DNA from: FEN-1297 sp963710735
GTDB lineage: Bacteria; Bacteroidota; Ignavibacteria; Ignavibacteriales; Ignavibacteriaceae
Length of the DNA: 64,000 nt
Assembly: GCA_963710735.1 (NCBI GenBank)
Contig: CAVQBN010000005.1
Coordinates: forward strand, 230,704-294,703
Reading direction: 5' to 3'
The notes below the pieces were generated by a model that saw nothing but the letters and a program-made list of their open reading frames with translations, was not told the DNA's origin and did not search any database. Each line of letters begins with the position of its first letter. The stretch's first letter is position 1. The position numbers were made by a program, and so were the translations under genes. Below, piece after piece: positions 52,774-61,546 of the stretch.

Positions 52774-54240
52774 CTAGGAATGATAATTTGGTGCTTCTTT
52801 TGTAATTATTACATCATGCGGGTGACTTTCTTTTAAACCCGCTAAAGTAATTTTTATAAATTTCGATTTAGTTTTTAATTCAATAATGTTTTTCGCTCCA
52901 CAATAACCCATTGCTGCCCGTAAGCCACCTATTAATTGATAAACAGTATCGGATAAGGGACCTTTATAAGGAACTCTCCCTTCAACTCCTTCGGGAACAA
53001 GTTTGGCTATATCATCTTCAGCATCTTGAAAATATCTATCTTTGCTCCCTCTTTTCATTGCAGAAAGTGATCCCATGCCTCTATACAATTTAAAACTTCT
53101 CCCTTCGTACAAGATTTTCTCTCCAGGGCTTTCATCAACACCGGCAAATAATCCGCCAATCATAACTGAGTCTGCTCCCGCTGAAATTGCTTTAGGAAGA
53201 TCTCCAGTTTGCTTAATGCCCCCATCTGCAATTACTGGAATTCCGCGTTTTTTTACTGCTTTTGAAACTTCTGAGATAGCAGTAATTTGCGGTACTCCCA
53301 CTCCGGCAACTATTCTTGTAGTACAAATTGACCCAGGGCCTATTCCCACTTTAACTGCATCAACTCCGCAATCCAATAGGTCAAGTGCAGCTTCATAAGT
53401 CCCTATATTGCCAGCAATTATTTGTTCATATCTAAACTTTTTTCTTGCTTCTCTTATAGTTTTAATCACACCGCTAGAATGACCATGTGCAGTATCAATA
53501 ACAATAACATCAGCACCGGCATTTGATAAAGCAGAGATACGGTCAAGTGTATCAAATGTAATTCCGACTGCTGCTCCTACTCTTAATCTTCCATGTTCAT
53601 CTTTACATGCATTTGGGTGTTTCTTTTTCTTTTGAATATCCTTGAAAGTTATTAAACCTTTTAATATTCCATTTCTATCTACAACAGGTAATTTTTCTAT
53701 TTTATATCTTTGTAGAATTTTTTCGGCTTTTTCCAGGTCAGTATTTATTGGAGCAGTGATCAAATTTTCAGCGGTCATTAAATCTTTTACTTTTAACTTC
53801 TTATTAGGTTCAAACCTAAGATCTCTATTGGTAAGAATACCGACTAATTTTCCATTATTATTAATTACTGGAATTCCCGAAATGCTATATTTTTTCATTA
53901 TATCTAACGCTTCACCTATAGTCCTGTCAGCCGTTAATGTAACAGGGTCTCTAATCATACCGCTTTCTGAACGTTTGACTTTATCCACTTCGATACATTG
54001 ATTTTCAATACTCATATTTTTATGGAGAATTCCAATACCACCTTCTCTAGCAATTGCTACAGCTAAAGCAGATTCAGTTACCGTATCCATTGCGGCAGAG
54101 ATAATGGGAATGTTAAGTTTAATTTCTCTGGTAAGCATAGTAGCGGTGTCAACTTCCCTGGGTAAATAAGAAGATTTTCCCGGAATTAGCAGTACATCGT
54201 CAAACGTTAATCCTTCTTTAATCATCAATCCTTCTTTCAT
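52774..54240 (-). CDS. guaB: Inosine-5'-monophosphate dehydrogenase
   Basis: A 488-residue protein with the IMPDH barrel: IKEGLTFDDVLLIPG start region, two CBS domains (about 95-205; GIPVINNNGKLVGILTNRDL, KLPVVDRNGILKGLITF), and the active-site loop GPGSICTTRIVAGVGVP with Cys306. It oxidises IMP to XMP with NAD, the committed step of GMP synthesis. Two starts are possible: ATG 54240 or ATG 54222, the latter with AAGGA five bases upstream. The shorter one fits the family's usual N-terminus better. Confidence 0.97.
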   Translation of the reverse strand: MKEGLMIKEGLTFDDVLLIPGKSSYLPREVDTATMLTREIKLNIPIISAAMDTVTESALAVAIAREGGIGILHKNMSIENQCIEVDKVKRSESGMIRDPVTLTADRTIGEALDIMKKYSISGIPVINNNGKLVGILTNRDLRFEPNKKLKVKDLMTAENLITAPINTDLEKAEKILQRYKIEKLPVVDRNGILKGLITFKDIQKKKKHPNACKDEHGRLRVGAAVGITFDTLDRISALSNAGADVIVIDTAHGHSSGVIKTIREARKKFRYEQIIAGNIGTYEAALDLLDCGVDAVKVGIGPGSICTTRIVAGVGVPQITAISEVSKAVKKRGIPVIADGGIKQTGDLPKAISAGADSVMIGGLFAGVDESPGEKILYEGRSFKLYRGMGSLSAMKRGSKDRYFQDAEDDIAKLVPEGVEGRVPYKGPLSDTVYQLIGGLRAAMGYCGAKNIIELKTKSKFIKITLAGLKESHPHDVIITKEAPNYHS

Positions 54241-54290
54241 ATTTTATTCTACCTGATTAGTAAATTTTCTCCAATTGTTTTAGAAAATAT

Positions 54291-55463
54291 TCAATCAAAT
54301 GCTGGAAAACCCGTTATGTCTTCTCCGATAATTAATGTGTGCATCTCATGAGTACCTTCATATGTTTTTACAGATTCCAAATTGGCAGCATGACGCATAA
54401 CAGGATATTCGTCTAAAATTCCATTTGCTCCCAAAATTTCTCTCGATATATGTGCAATTTCCAGAGCCTTCTCACAATTATTCCTTTTTGCCATTGAAAC
54501 ATGTGTATGTCTTAATGTCCCATTATCTTTCATTCTACCTAATTGAATATTTAATAACTGAGATTTTGTAATTTCAGTGAGCATATAAACTAATTTTTCC
54601 TGAGTAATTTGGTATGCTGCAATGGGCTTACTGAATTGTATCCTGGATTTTGCATAATTAAGTGCCGTATCATAACATGCCATCATTGCACCAACAACTC
54701 CCCATGCAATCCCATATCTGGCTTGATTCAGGCACATCAGTGCATTTTTTAATCCCTCGGTTTTGGGAAGGATATTATTTTCCGGAATAAAGACATTGTC
54801 AAAGATTAATTCCGATGTTACTGAAGCCCTTAAAGAATGTTTACCCTTCATTTCAGGAGCTGTGAAACCTTTAAAACCTTTTTCAACAAGAAATCCCCTA
54901 ACCACTCCATCTAATTTTGCCCAAACCACTGCTACATCTGCAATTGTACCGTTCGTAATCCACATTTTTGCCCCATTTAAAACATAGCCACCATCAACCT
55001 TTTCCACTTTGGTTACCATCCCAGAAGGATTTGAACCATAATCCGGTTCAGTCAATCCAAAACAGCCAATTTTTTTGCCTTTAGCTAAAAGGGGTAACCA
55101 AAAATCTTTTTGTTCTTCACTACCAAAAGTATATATCGGATACATTACTAAGGCACTTTGGACTGAGACAAAACTTCTTATACCACTGTCCCCTCTTTCA
55201 AGTTCTTGCATAACTAATCCGTAAGAAACATTATTTAATTCAGCACAATCATATTTTTGCGGAAGTGTAGTACCGAATAAACCTAACTCAGCCATTTTAG
55301 GAATTAACTGTATCGGGAATGTAGATTCACGGTTATGTTTTTCAATGATCGGTATAATTTCTTCAGATACAAATTCCCGGACGGAATTGCGTATCATCCT
55401 TTCTTCTTCGGAAAAAAGACTATCGGAATTATAATAATCAACGCCAATGAATTTCTGCATCAA
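54291..55463 (-). CDS. Acyl-CoA dehydrogenase, glutaryl-CoA dehydrogenase type
   Basis: A 390-residue flavoprotein with the acyl-CoA dehydrogenase fold: SIRDSG-equivalent ERGDSGIRSFVSVQSALVMY, GCFGLTEPDYGSNPSGM (FAD/substrate region), WITNGTIADV, ARYGIAWGVVGAMMACYDTA, and the catalytic-base region VKTYEGTHEMHTLIIGEDIT. These features are closest to glutaryl-CoA dehydrogenase, which oxidatively decarboxylates glutaryl-CoA to crotonyl-CoA in lysine and aromatic breakdown. An assignment as a general acyl-CoA dehydrogenase remains possible. No pathway partners are adjacent. Confidence 0.87.
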   Translation of the reverse strand: MMQKFIGVDYYNSDSLFSEEERMIRNSVREFVSEEIIPIIEKHNRESTFPIQLIPKMAELGLFGTTLPQKYDCAELNNVSYGLVMQELERGDSGIRSFVSVQSALVMYPIYTFGSEEQKDFWLPLLAKGKKIGCFGLTEPDYGSNPSGMVTKVEKVDGGYVLNGAKMWITNGTIADVAVVWAKLDGVVRGFLVEKGFKGFTAPEMKGKHSLRASVTSELIFDNVFIPENNILPKTEGLKNALMCLNQARYGIAWGVVGAMMACYDTALNYAKSRIQFSKPIAAYQITQEKLVYMLTEITKSQLLNIQLGRMKDNGTLRHTHVSMAKRNNCEKALEIAHISREILGANGILDEYPVMRHAANLESVKTYEGTHEMHTLIIGEDITGFPAFD

Positions 55464-55759
55464 ATAACCATTTTATTAAAAATATAATTTCAAATTTAAG
55501 GGATTGAATTTCCACAAACAAAAAATTGTCACTTCAGTAAAATTAAAACTATTGCATGTTTTGAGCAAATAATCATGTAGGGTAATTCTTATAAATAAAT
55601 TGTTATTTAAAATAAGACTTTCAAAATACTTATAAAAAGTTAATGTGAGAAGACACACTCCTAAAAATATGAGTATTAAGATTAAACAAATAGTATGAAA
55701 CTTTGTTTTAAAATTTTATTTATACTGAAAAATATTTTTTAATATTTCATTGATTGTAT
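55464..55759. other. Intergenic region before tRNA-Ser
   Basis: About 300 bases of A+T-rich DNA without a gene, except for the promoter-like octamer at its right edge. Confidence 0.4.
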
Positions 55760-55767
55760 TATCTTTG
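55760..55767 (+). promoter_or_regulatory. Possible -7 box (TATCTTTG) of tRNA-Ser
   Basis: The same octamer as upstream of tRNA-Leu(CAA), 35 bases before the mature tRNA, matching the Bacteroidota TAnnTTTG element. Confidence 0.4.
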
Positions 55768-55802
55768 TGAGTTAAAAATATTATTTCAGCAATTATTTAC
55801 CT

Positions 55803-55891
55803 GGAGAGGTGGGTGAGTGGCTGAAACCAACGGTTTGCTAAACCGTCGTACGGGTAACACTGTACCCCGGGTTCGAATCCCGGCCTCTCCG
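55803..55891 (+). tRNA. tRNA-Ser (anticodon GCT), integration target
   Basis: Class II tRNA with acceptor GGAGAGG/CCTCTCC, discriminator G, anticodon arm ACGGT-TTGCTAA-ACCGT with anticodon GCT, long variable arm CGTACGGGTAACACTGTACC, and T-arm CCGGG-TTCGAAT-CCCGG. CCA is not encoded. A tyrosine integrase and mobile genes begin downstream of its 3' end, so the tRNA 3' end is the likely attachment site. A second copy of the 3' end was not found in the window. Confidence 0.96.
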
Positions 55892-55905
55892 CTCAGAAAA
55901 ATTAG

Positions 55906-55945
55906 ACCTCGACTACTGTTAAAACAAACGGTTTTCGAGGTTTTT
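55906..55945 (+). terminator. Hairpin after tRNA-Ser
   Basis: ACCTCGA (55906-55912) pairs with TCGAGGT (55935-55941), followed by a T-tract, 15 bases after the tRNA. It probably terminates the tRNA transcript and is either the first sequence of the mobile element or the tRNA's own terminator. Confidence 0.6.
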
Positions 55946-56322
55946 CAGTTTAAAGACTATCCAAATAATACCATTTATACCATAAAAAAAATAGTCATGG
56001 GCACAAAATGGGCAATTGGTCTTTAAATTTGCTACCAAATTTATGACCCAAAATCTCCGTATTCATGCCCTATCTGCCACCAAGCGATTTCCGCTATTAT
56101 TATATAGAGAGAACCCAAACCAAGAAACATTAGGTATAAGCTATTTAGAATAAATTGAATAAAATTATAGCTTTTAAATTAGGTTAGATAATCCAGACAT
56201 TTTGTAAAAAAAATATTAAATAGAAAATGGGATCGTTATGAAATTTTTACCTGCGACAACATATATAAAAATTATTTTATAGTTAAATAAAAACCCTCAA
56301 CGGCGAACTTACGATTCAACCG
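55946..56322. other. Non-coding left end of the mobile element
   Basis: No gene is seen. A+T-rich DNA with a short phrase CTACCAAATTTATGACCC and no strong hairpin. It may carry integrase arm-binding sites, but these cannot be recognised without a known consensus. Confidence 0.35.
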
Positions 56323-56691
56323 ATGAGGGACATGTGTTCCAATAAAGGGACATTCAAATATAAATCAAACATGTGTAAAAATAAAGTAATGAATATGGCG
56401 AGAATTTTTTCTCTTGATCCTGAAGAGTTTTCAAGTTCGGCAAGAAATCATTTTGATGAAAAATATCAAAAGTCTAAAAAGAAGAATGATTTTGCTGTAA
56501 CCTTACGTTCTTCGAAAGATCCACGAAAATATAAGAAGGTTAGAGTGCAACTTGATACAACGGGTTCTGGCGGTGTTAATCTTTAAAATGATGAAAAATT
56601 AATTCTTGATGACTTTAACGAATTAAGTAAAAATATCAAGGACTTAATAATAGTACATCAGGGTTTTGAAATAATTAATTTTGAATTATGA
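56323..56691 (+). pseudogene. Hypothetical protein gene interrupted by an in-frame TAA
   Basis: An 87-codon frame, probably truly starting at MNMARIF or MARIF (about 56392-56398), reads MARIFSLDPEEFSSSARNHF, then a Lys-rich FDEKYQKSKKKND and VRVQLDTTGSGGVNL. It ends at TAA 56584-56586. The same frame then stays open for 34 more codons (NDEKLILDDFNELSKNIKDL, then IIVHQGFEIINFEL) to TGA 56691. The tail is protein-like, so a nonsense change in a longer gene is likely. No family is recognised. It is the only plus-strand gene in the element. Confidence 0.5.
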
Positions 56692-56700
56692 TGTTTGTAA

Positions 56701-57152
56701 TTAAATAAGTCTCTTTTCTACAAAAGAAAGATACGAACCGTTACCAAAGATAACATGATCGAAAACTGATATCCCGATAATCTTACCGGCCTCAACCAAC
56801 TGCTTCGTCATCGAAATATCCTCAGAGGAGGGCTCTGTATTTCCCGATGGATGGTTATGCGCTAGAATAATATTAGCACATGTTGCAACTATTGCACCAC
56901 GGAAAACCTCTCTCGGATGCACGAGACTGCTGTTGAGTAAACCTTCAGATATAACTTCAAAGCCGATAACGACATTGCTGCTGCTAAGCCAGAATACGAT
57001 AAATCGTTCCTTAACTTCCCTATCAAACAAAAACGAAAGTTATGGAAAACTTCTGCCGGACTCGTTATTTTTCTTCTGCAATCTTTGAGCTGAGGATATG
57101 ATTGTGTTGGGTCATTGAATTTCCAGGTGATTGTTCTGATGTTGTGTTTCAT
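56701..57152 (-). pseudogene. radC: RadC-type JAB/MPN domain protein, one-base deletion
   Basis: Two overlapping frames form one ~150-residue protein. The first starts at ATG 57152 (AAGGA seven bases upstream) with MKHNIRTITWKFNDPTQSY and SPAEVFHNFRF. At the five-A run on the plus strand (57029-57033) one base is missing, after which the second frame gives LFDREVKERFIVFWLSSSN, AHNHPSGNTEPSSED (the JAMM metal motif) and VFDHVIFGNGSYLSFVEKR. Short RadC-domain proteins of this kind are common in plasmids, phages and integrative elements; their biochemical role is unsettled. Either it is a pseudogene or the indel is an assembly error. Confidence 0.85.
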
Positions 57153-57185
57153 AGTTGGTCCTTAAAATATTGGATTAAAAATTTA

Positions 57186-57262
57186 CCCAGGAACGAATCC
57201 TGGGCGTGATGGTAAAATGCACTTCTAGTGCATGTCGGATAGTTATTCCGCTCTACCTTAAC
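57186..57262 (-). other. tRNA-like structured segment without an acceptor stem
   Basis: On the minus strand three arms occur in tRNA order: CGGA-ATAACTA-TCCG (D-arm place, preceded by GGTAGAG), ATGCA-CTAGAAG-TGCAT (a 5-bp, 7-base anticodon-like arm with T at position 33) and CCCAGG-ATTCGTT-CCTGGG (T-arm place). No pairing acceptor stem is found and the T-loop is shifted (ATTCGTT). It sits between two damaged genes of the mobile element. It may be a decayed tRNA, a mimic or chance. Confidence 0.35.
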
Positions 57263-57263
57263 T

Positions 57264-57991
57264 TTATTTTAGTTTATTAATTATTATTTCAAATAGATCT
57301 TGATCTCGATGATTATATCGGTATGCTAATTCATGAAGAGTAGATGCTAATGAAGATATATTTCGACCACGAAAGTTTAATAGCCTTTCCTGACAATAAC
57401 GATAGAACAAGTCAAGGCTATCAATTTTATGGATATGATTCAATACCTTATTAGCATTAAGGTTTTCATATTTAAGCTTATAGAAGTATGAATTGTGATT
57501 GTCTTTTGAACGTTCTGCTGTGATCAAGGATTGAACATCTCTCATTCCTCCCCGTTCGCCTAACCTAATGCTTATCAGGCCATTATTCTCGTTGATTATA
57601 AATACGATATCATGACTGTCTTTTAATAGCAGTTGGTTCGTCCCATAAATGACTGTTCTAATGTCTTTGTAAAGATTCATCACCTGCTTCACTCCCAATT
57701 CCAGCTCTGCGCACACCGTGAGGCTGGAAATCCGTCTGCGAAGAATTTTATGATACCTATTATGTTTCCGAGTGAAAGTTTCCTATGTTCAAGCCAGGAA
57801 CCTCTTCTAAGGTTCCATTCAGTTAAGCACTCATAACATTTAACTTTGCCTCGCCGGATTCTTCCTATATGGGAAGAACCGCAGCGGATGCAATTGTCTT
57901 GAGTTTTCAAAACTCCTTTATTTCTAAAGAATATTTCAGCCTTCTCTTCATTGGTAAGATAAAGGGTTAATTCTTTAAAAGTCAAACTCAC
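57264..57991 (-). pseudogene. Zinc-ribbon IS1595-like transposase-related protein, frameshifted
   Basis: Two frames join near 57711-57722, where one base is missing. The first (GTG 57991) has a zinc ribbon, CIRCGS...RRGKVKCYEC, then RRGSWLEHRKLSLG and FADGFPASRCA, as in the N-terminal region of IS1595-family transposases. The second continues ELELGVKQVMNLYKDI and ends LLNFRGRNISSLASTLHE, LAYRYNHRDQDLFEIIINK, resembling the RYNHR end of ISXO2-type transposases. The usual DDE core (IDETY, TDG and IESFW segments) is not visible; the last is IDSLDLFY. It may be a domesticated, non-catalytic relative. No terminal inverted repeats were found. Confidence 0.6.
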
Positions 57992-58358
57992 AAATTATCT
58001 CCATTGGTTTGTCTGGAAATAAATCGTCAAGATTTAAAGCAGGATTGTTTTCATGTGAAATGAAACCGAAATACTCAAACATAAAGTAGATATCCTTACA
58101 TAATTCCCTAATGATTTTTATAGAATCCTTATCCTTTTTAGCAATATTTAAAATTAACATTGCTAAATGATTACTGCCGATCTTGTCGATCGTTTTTATA
58201 TTTCTTCGCTGCAGAATTCCGAGCAGTTCTTCTTCAAAAATAGAATAGATACTCCCTTTAATTCTTACTGGCCCTATTTGGAAATAATCCAATATTGAAT
58301 TAAGGGCTTTTTCTACTGGTATAGGTTTAGGAGTAATATGATTATTCATATTTGTCAT
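57975..58358 (-). CDS. Hypothetical protein of the mobile element
   Basis: A 127-residue mostly helical protein (PVEKALNSILDYFQIG, FEEELLGILQRRNIKTIDKI, LAMLILNIAKKDKDSIKIIR) with an acidic C-terminus (LDDLFPDKPMEIICEFDF). There is no membrane segment or known motif. The stop overlaps the start of the zinc-ribbon transposase-like gene by 17 bases, so the two may be co-expressed. Function unknown. Confidence 0.6.
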   Translation of the reverse strand: MTNMNNHITPKPIPVEKALNSILDYFQIGPVRIKGSIYSIFEEELLGILQRRNIKTIDKIGSNHLAMLILNIAKKDKDSIKIIRELCKDIYFMFEYFGFISHENNPALNLDDLFPDKPMEIICEFDF

Positions 58359-58511
58359 GTGTTTTCCTTTGTATTAAATTATAACATGTTAAATTAGGCA
58401 AGATTAAATTATTGCCGTTGTTTTGTTTTTATAAGTGTAATTTTAATATGATTAAATGTGCAACTAATTATAATTATTAATTACACCTAATTATGAATTG
58501 GATATTAAGAA

Positions 58512-58943
58512 TTAGAATGCTATTGTATTATCATTAATGTTGTACTCGTAGAAATATGTTCTATCATCAACATCCCAAACAACAAAAACAATTTTGTTTT
58601 TATCATTTTCATGGATATTTCTTATAGAATATTCTAAAGAAAATTTTAATCCGGCATCAGAAACCGAAGCCATTTTTTCCAATTTATTGAGAGTGAGATA
58701 AACAATTCTTATTTTTTTCCCAATAAGAATTTGTATTTCCCCTTTATCAAAATGTTTATTATAGAATTCTCTGTAAGCTATAAGCCGCGAAAAAAAGTGT
58801 GGATCAAGTTCGTTAATTATATTCCACAAAACTTTTTTCCTTTCCCTCATATCTTCGGCGCTCATTTCATCTATTGGTTCAAAAGATAATTCATTTTTTG
58901 ATTGTTCTTTAGTTTTGTCTAACATGCTTTTATTATTTTTCAT
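58512..58943 (-). CDS. Hypothetical protein next to the integrase
   Basis: A 143-residue acidic protein. The N-terminus is polar and low in complexity (MKNNKSMLDKTKEQSKNELS). A globular core follows: MREKKK-like MRERKKVLWNIINELDPHFF, FDKGEIQILIGKKIRIVYLT and a final strand-rich FVVWDVDDRTYFYEYNINDN. It starts one base after the restored integrase stop. No family is recognised; its position after the integrase suggests an accessory or cargo role. Confidence 0.6.
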   Translation of the reverse strand: MKNNKSMLDKTKEQSKNELSFEPIDEMSAEDMRERKKVLWNIINELDPHFFSRLIAYREFYNKHFDKGEIQILIGKKIRIVYLTLNKLEKMASVSDAGLKFSLEYSIRNIHENDKNKIVFVVWDVDDRTYFYEYNINDNTIAF

Positions 58944-58944
58944 T

Positions 58945-60037
58945 TTAGGTCCCTTTAATTATGGTGTTTGAATTAATTGATTTAATATTTTTATCTAAAA
59001 GTGTAACTATACCATGGTAGTTACTTGGATTTAATTTGGTATAATGGCCCGTGAGACTGCCACTTGGTTTATGACCGAGTAAGATATTCCCGAACTTCAT
59101 AAGCTACTCCGTACTGACTAAGGAGGCTTGTGAATGTATGCCGGAATTTATGAAGTGTTGCCGTTTTCTTTAATTTAGCTTCTTCGGCTATTTTCTTGCA
59201 TACGGTCAAAAGAGTCCGTTCACTCAACTTGCTCCCGGATTTCGATGGAAACACCAAAGTATCTTTATCCGATCGTTCTTCTAGGATTTTATACAGCAGA
59301 TCGGATATTGGAATGTCCCGTTCAGAAGTCGGAGTTTTGGTCTTGAAAGCTCCCCTTGACCTAACCTGGATCATTCGTTTTTCCATATCTATGCCTTCGT
59401 AAGTAAGGTTTGCTAACTCCTCAAAACGCATACCGGTTAGGTACAGTCCAACAAGAGCTTTCCGGTAAACCGAATCGATGTTTTGTTCAAAGAATGCTTT
59501 AATTTCGTTTTCGGTGTAATATTCCTGCTCCCGCTGCAACATTGTCTTTTGTCTCTTTGGTATACTTACCAGATGACTTGTTGGATCCCTGGTTAGGTTA
59601 TCGCGATTGACTTGCTCCTTAAAGACGGTTTTCAGTCTCATCAGGTAAGAATTAATAGTCTTGGGAGCTGCGCCGCTTTCAACTAACAGGGTCTTAAATA
59701 TGTCAGCATGTTCTCGTGTAAATTCATCGATGTATTCCAGGTTTTGGGAACATCGGAAATTATCGATCTGTTCAAGTTCAGTCTTGTATTTCTGAATGGT
59801 TTTGGCCGAAATATTTATTCGGTTTCCCCAGAAATCTTTGAATGCCTTTTCGAATGACACACGGCTCTTTATTAGTTTAGCCCGTACAAGCCTGTCTTCA
59901 TTCTTCTCAGATTCGATTTTACGGATGTACGTCTCTGCCTCGTACCTCTTGGGGAAGGTACGTCGGTGTCGTTTTCCGTATTGGTCATATACCTGTATCC
60001 GGTATTGACCGTTGGTTAGTTTTTTGATGGAACTCAT
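58945..60037 (-). pseudogene. Tyrosine-type site-specific integrase, one-base insertion before the catalytic Tyr
   Basis: From ATG 60037 the protein shows an AP2-like N-arm (SIKKLTNGQYRIQVYDQYGK), a core-binding SAM-like domain (about 65-160) and the catalytic domain with Arg in LTGMRFEELANL and His/Arg in LHKFRHTFTSLL. It stops at EYLTRS. At about 59078-59083 one extra base shifts the frame; in the next frame the sequence continues LGHKPSGSLTGHYTKL, including the last His and the nucleophile Tyr, to a stop at 58945. With the repair it is 363 residues, a normal length. As written the product lacks the catalytic Tyr and would be inactive. It probably drove insertion at tRNA-Ser. Confidence 0.88.
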
Positions 60038-60372
60038 AGTGTTATTCCTTCTGTAATTAATCGAGTGATTTCGTTGATGTGAATTAGTTTCCGTGCGCCG
60101 AAGTTTTTAACGGCAACTTTGCCGGACCGAACATTCTGGCGAACGAATTCATAGCTGACTCCAAGCAGAGCGGATGCTTCCTGCATCGAGTAAAGCAGTT
60201 TTCCAGAATTACCCCGTAAGAGTAATTCTTTGTTCTCTGCGTAAGTGTCTGGCGTTAAACCATCCCGTGCAAAGTGAGTATGATTCCTGCTATCGGAAGC
60301 TGTTTGACCGTTCGGTTGTTGTTCTACCGGAAATCCGGTTATCGGTTTTTGTGAAAGATTAATTAATTGCAT
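60034..60372 (-). CDS. Excisionase-like helix-turn-helix protein
   Basis: A 112-residue protein. The first half (1-58) is low in homology; the second half has a MerR/excisionase-type helix-turn-helix: LLYSMQEASALLGVSYEFVR, QNVRSGKVAVKNFGARKLIH, INEITRLITEG. This is the DNA-binding domain family (HTH_17) used by excisionases and some plasmid regulators. The stop overlaps the integrase start by four bases, the usual coupling of xis with int. It likely controls excision direction or integrase expression. Confidence 0.8.
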   Translation of the reverse strand: MQLINLSQKPITGFPVEQQPNGQTASDSRNHTHFARDGLTPDTYAENKELLLRGNSGKLLYSMQEASALLGVSYEFVRQNVRSGKVAVKNFGARKLIHINEITRLITEGITL

Positions 60373-60697
60373 GACCTTTTTGTTTTAGGGTTGTGATGAT
60401 TAAGTTTATTATTAATTCGGTGATTCAAGCAGTCCGGTTTTTATTAAAACAAACCGGGTATGGATATATTCAGCCGACCGGTTTTCATATTCGAAACCGA
60501 TCAAATTTTGTAGCGACGGACCGGTCTGTAAAAATCGGAGATAGGATACTTATGGGCTAAGTGATTGCTTTACTACGATCCCCTGTTTAGAGATATTCAG
60601 TACCCGATCACTGCGCAATTCCTAGGCTATCGATGTTTGAAAAATCTAAGTTGACTGGAAATCTCAAACTTTAGGCGATGCTTAGCTTTTCACAATA

Positions 60698-61144
60698 GGT
60701 GTAATAAATTAGGTTATCAAAAACTGGATGACCATTATTAGTGGAATCGATACTTACAAATGGTATAATACCCCATTGTTCTTACACCGGATGACAGATT
60801 CATCGGGTAAGTAATGATTTTTTCTTGGAGGTGTAATTGAATAGGTTTCTCTTCGATGCCTAACCAAAAACTAGCATTTTTAATTAAGTCCGGTGCCCTG
60901 AAAGATAGATTATTTCATGATGGTCGCTAAAATCGAAGTTCCGAATTTTCGTATTAATAAAGCTCGCAGGAGCTTTATTAAAAACGTAGGTTTGTTCCGT
61001 AACATGTAAATTTCCGTACCCGATCTTTTAGATCTTACACCGAATAACCTGCGAAGTTTATGTGTGAACCTATGAGAACTAAAAGCTCTGATAATACCGA
61101 TAACTAATTAATGGTTTTTCTCAAAGGTTTAATAAATTAGGTTT
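60698..61144 (+). repeat. Three degenerate direct repeats (GGTGTAATAAATTAGGTT type)
   Basis: Similar 18-19-base units occur at 60698-60715 (GGTGTAATAAATTAGGTT), 60829-60847 (GGTGTAATTGAATAGGTTT) and 61126-61144 (GGTTTAATAAATTAGGTTT). Each follows a pyrimidine-rich stretch (CTTTTCACAATA, TTTTTTCTTGGA, TTTTTCTCAAA). Spacing is unequal (about 131 and 297 bases). They could be protein-binding iterons or the 5' ends of related small RNAs. Confidence 0.5.
60954..60981. repeat. Perfect 12-bp inverted repeat
   Basis: TTAATAAAGCTC (60954-60965), loop GCAG, GAGCTTTATTAA (60970-60981). No T-tract follows in either direction, apart from four A on the plus strand. It may be a protein-binding dyad or a cruciform at an origin. 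Confidence 0.55.
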
Positions 61145-61321
61145 TTCCGAATGCCAGTCCCAAAAAAGCTTTTTGATTCAGCAATCCGGTTTTAGATTTA
61201 ATGCCGAACATCGATGTCTATTCTGCAAGACCCCGGTTCTTCCCGATAATCGGATAACTGAAATTTCCTGACCGGTATCAATATTTCCGAAGTCAAGGGT
61301 TACTGCTTACGCGCTAAGTTT

Positions 61322-61546
61322 CTACCTCCCGTAGCTACCTGATAACTGTGTAGTGTTTAGGTGAGAAAAGCAGCGAAATGGCAATGAGCTGTCTTTTCTC
61401 CTTTTGCAATAGGGATGGTATTTAAAGATTGGCTCTTTTGTTTGTACTAATACTCTGGCAGGCTTTTTAAGCAAAACACCCGATAGTTTTGATAAATGGT
61501 CTATACCTAAACAGCAATTTAGGCAGATTGTCTCTTTCAGTTTCAA
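61322..61546 (-). CDS. Small cysteine-rich protein downstream of the helicase, doubtful
   Basis: A 74-residue frame with a TTG start that overlaps the helicase stop codon. It holds five Cys and several His residues (ETICLNCCLGIDHL, KYHPYCKRRKD, FRCFSHL), which could bind zinc. There is no family match and no clear ribosome site. Overlap with the helicase end argues for coupling, but the C-terminus enters the non-coding repeat region, so the frame may be fortuitous. Confidence 0.35.
   Translation of the reverse strand: MKLKETICLNCCLGIDHLSKLSGVLLKKPARVLVQTKEPIFKYHPYCKRRKDSSLPFRCFSHLNTTQLSGSYGR

Larger units (their letters stand above)
60373..61321. other. Large non-coding region with short repeats and hairpins
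   Basis: About 950 bases without a believable gene in the middle of the mobile element. It contains a perfect 12-bp inverted repeat, three spaced copies of a GGTgTAATaaATTAGGTT-type motif, and several CCGGTTT phrases (CAGTCCGGTTTTTATT near 60428; CAATCCGGTTTTAGAT near 61178). G+C is higher than in the flanking genes. Candidate roles are a replication origin, transfer origin or untranslated RNA; none can be chosen from sequence alone. Confidence 0.5.

Noticed and set aside
55817..56026. Frame of 69 codons starting inside tRNA-Ser
   Set aside because: It begins within the tRNA and encodes nothing recognisable.
60698..61144. CRISPR array
   Set aside because: The repeats are degenerate, only three in number and unequally spaced; no cas genes are present.
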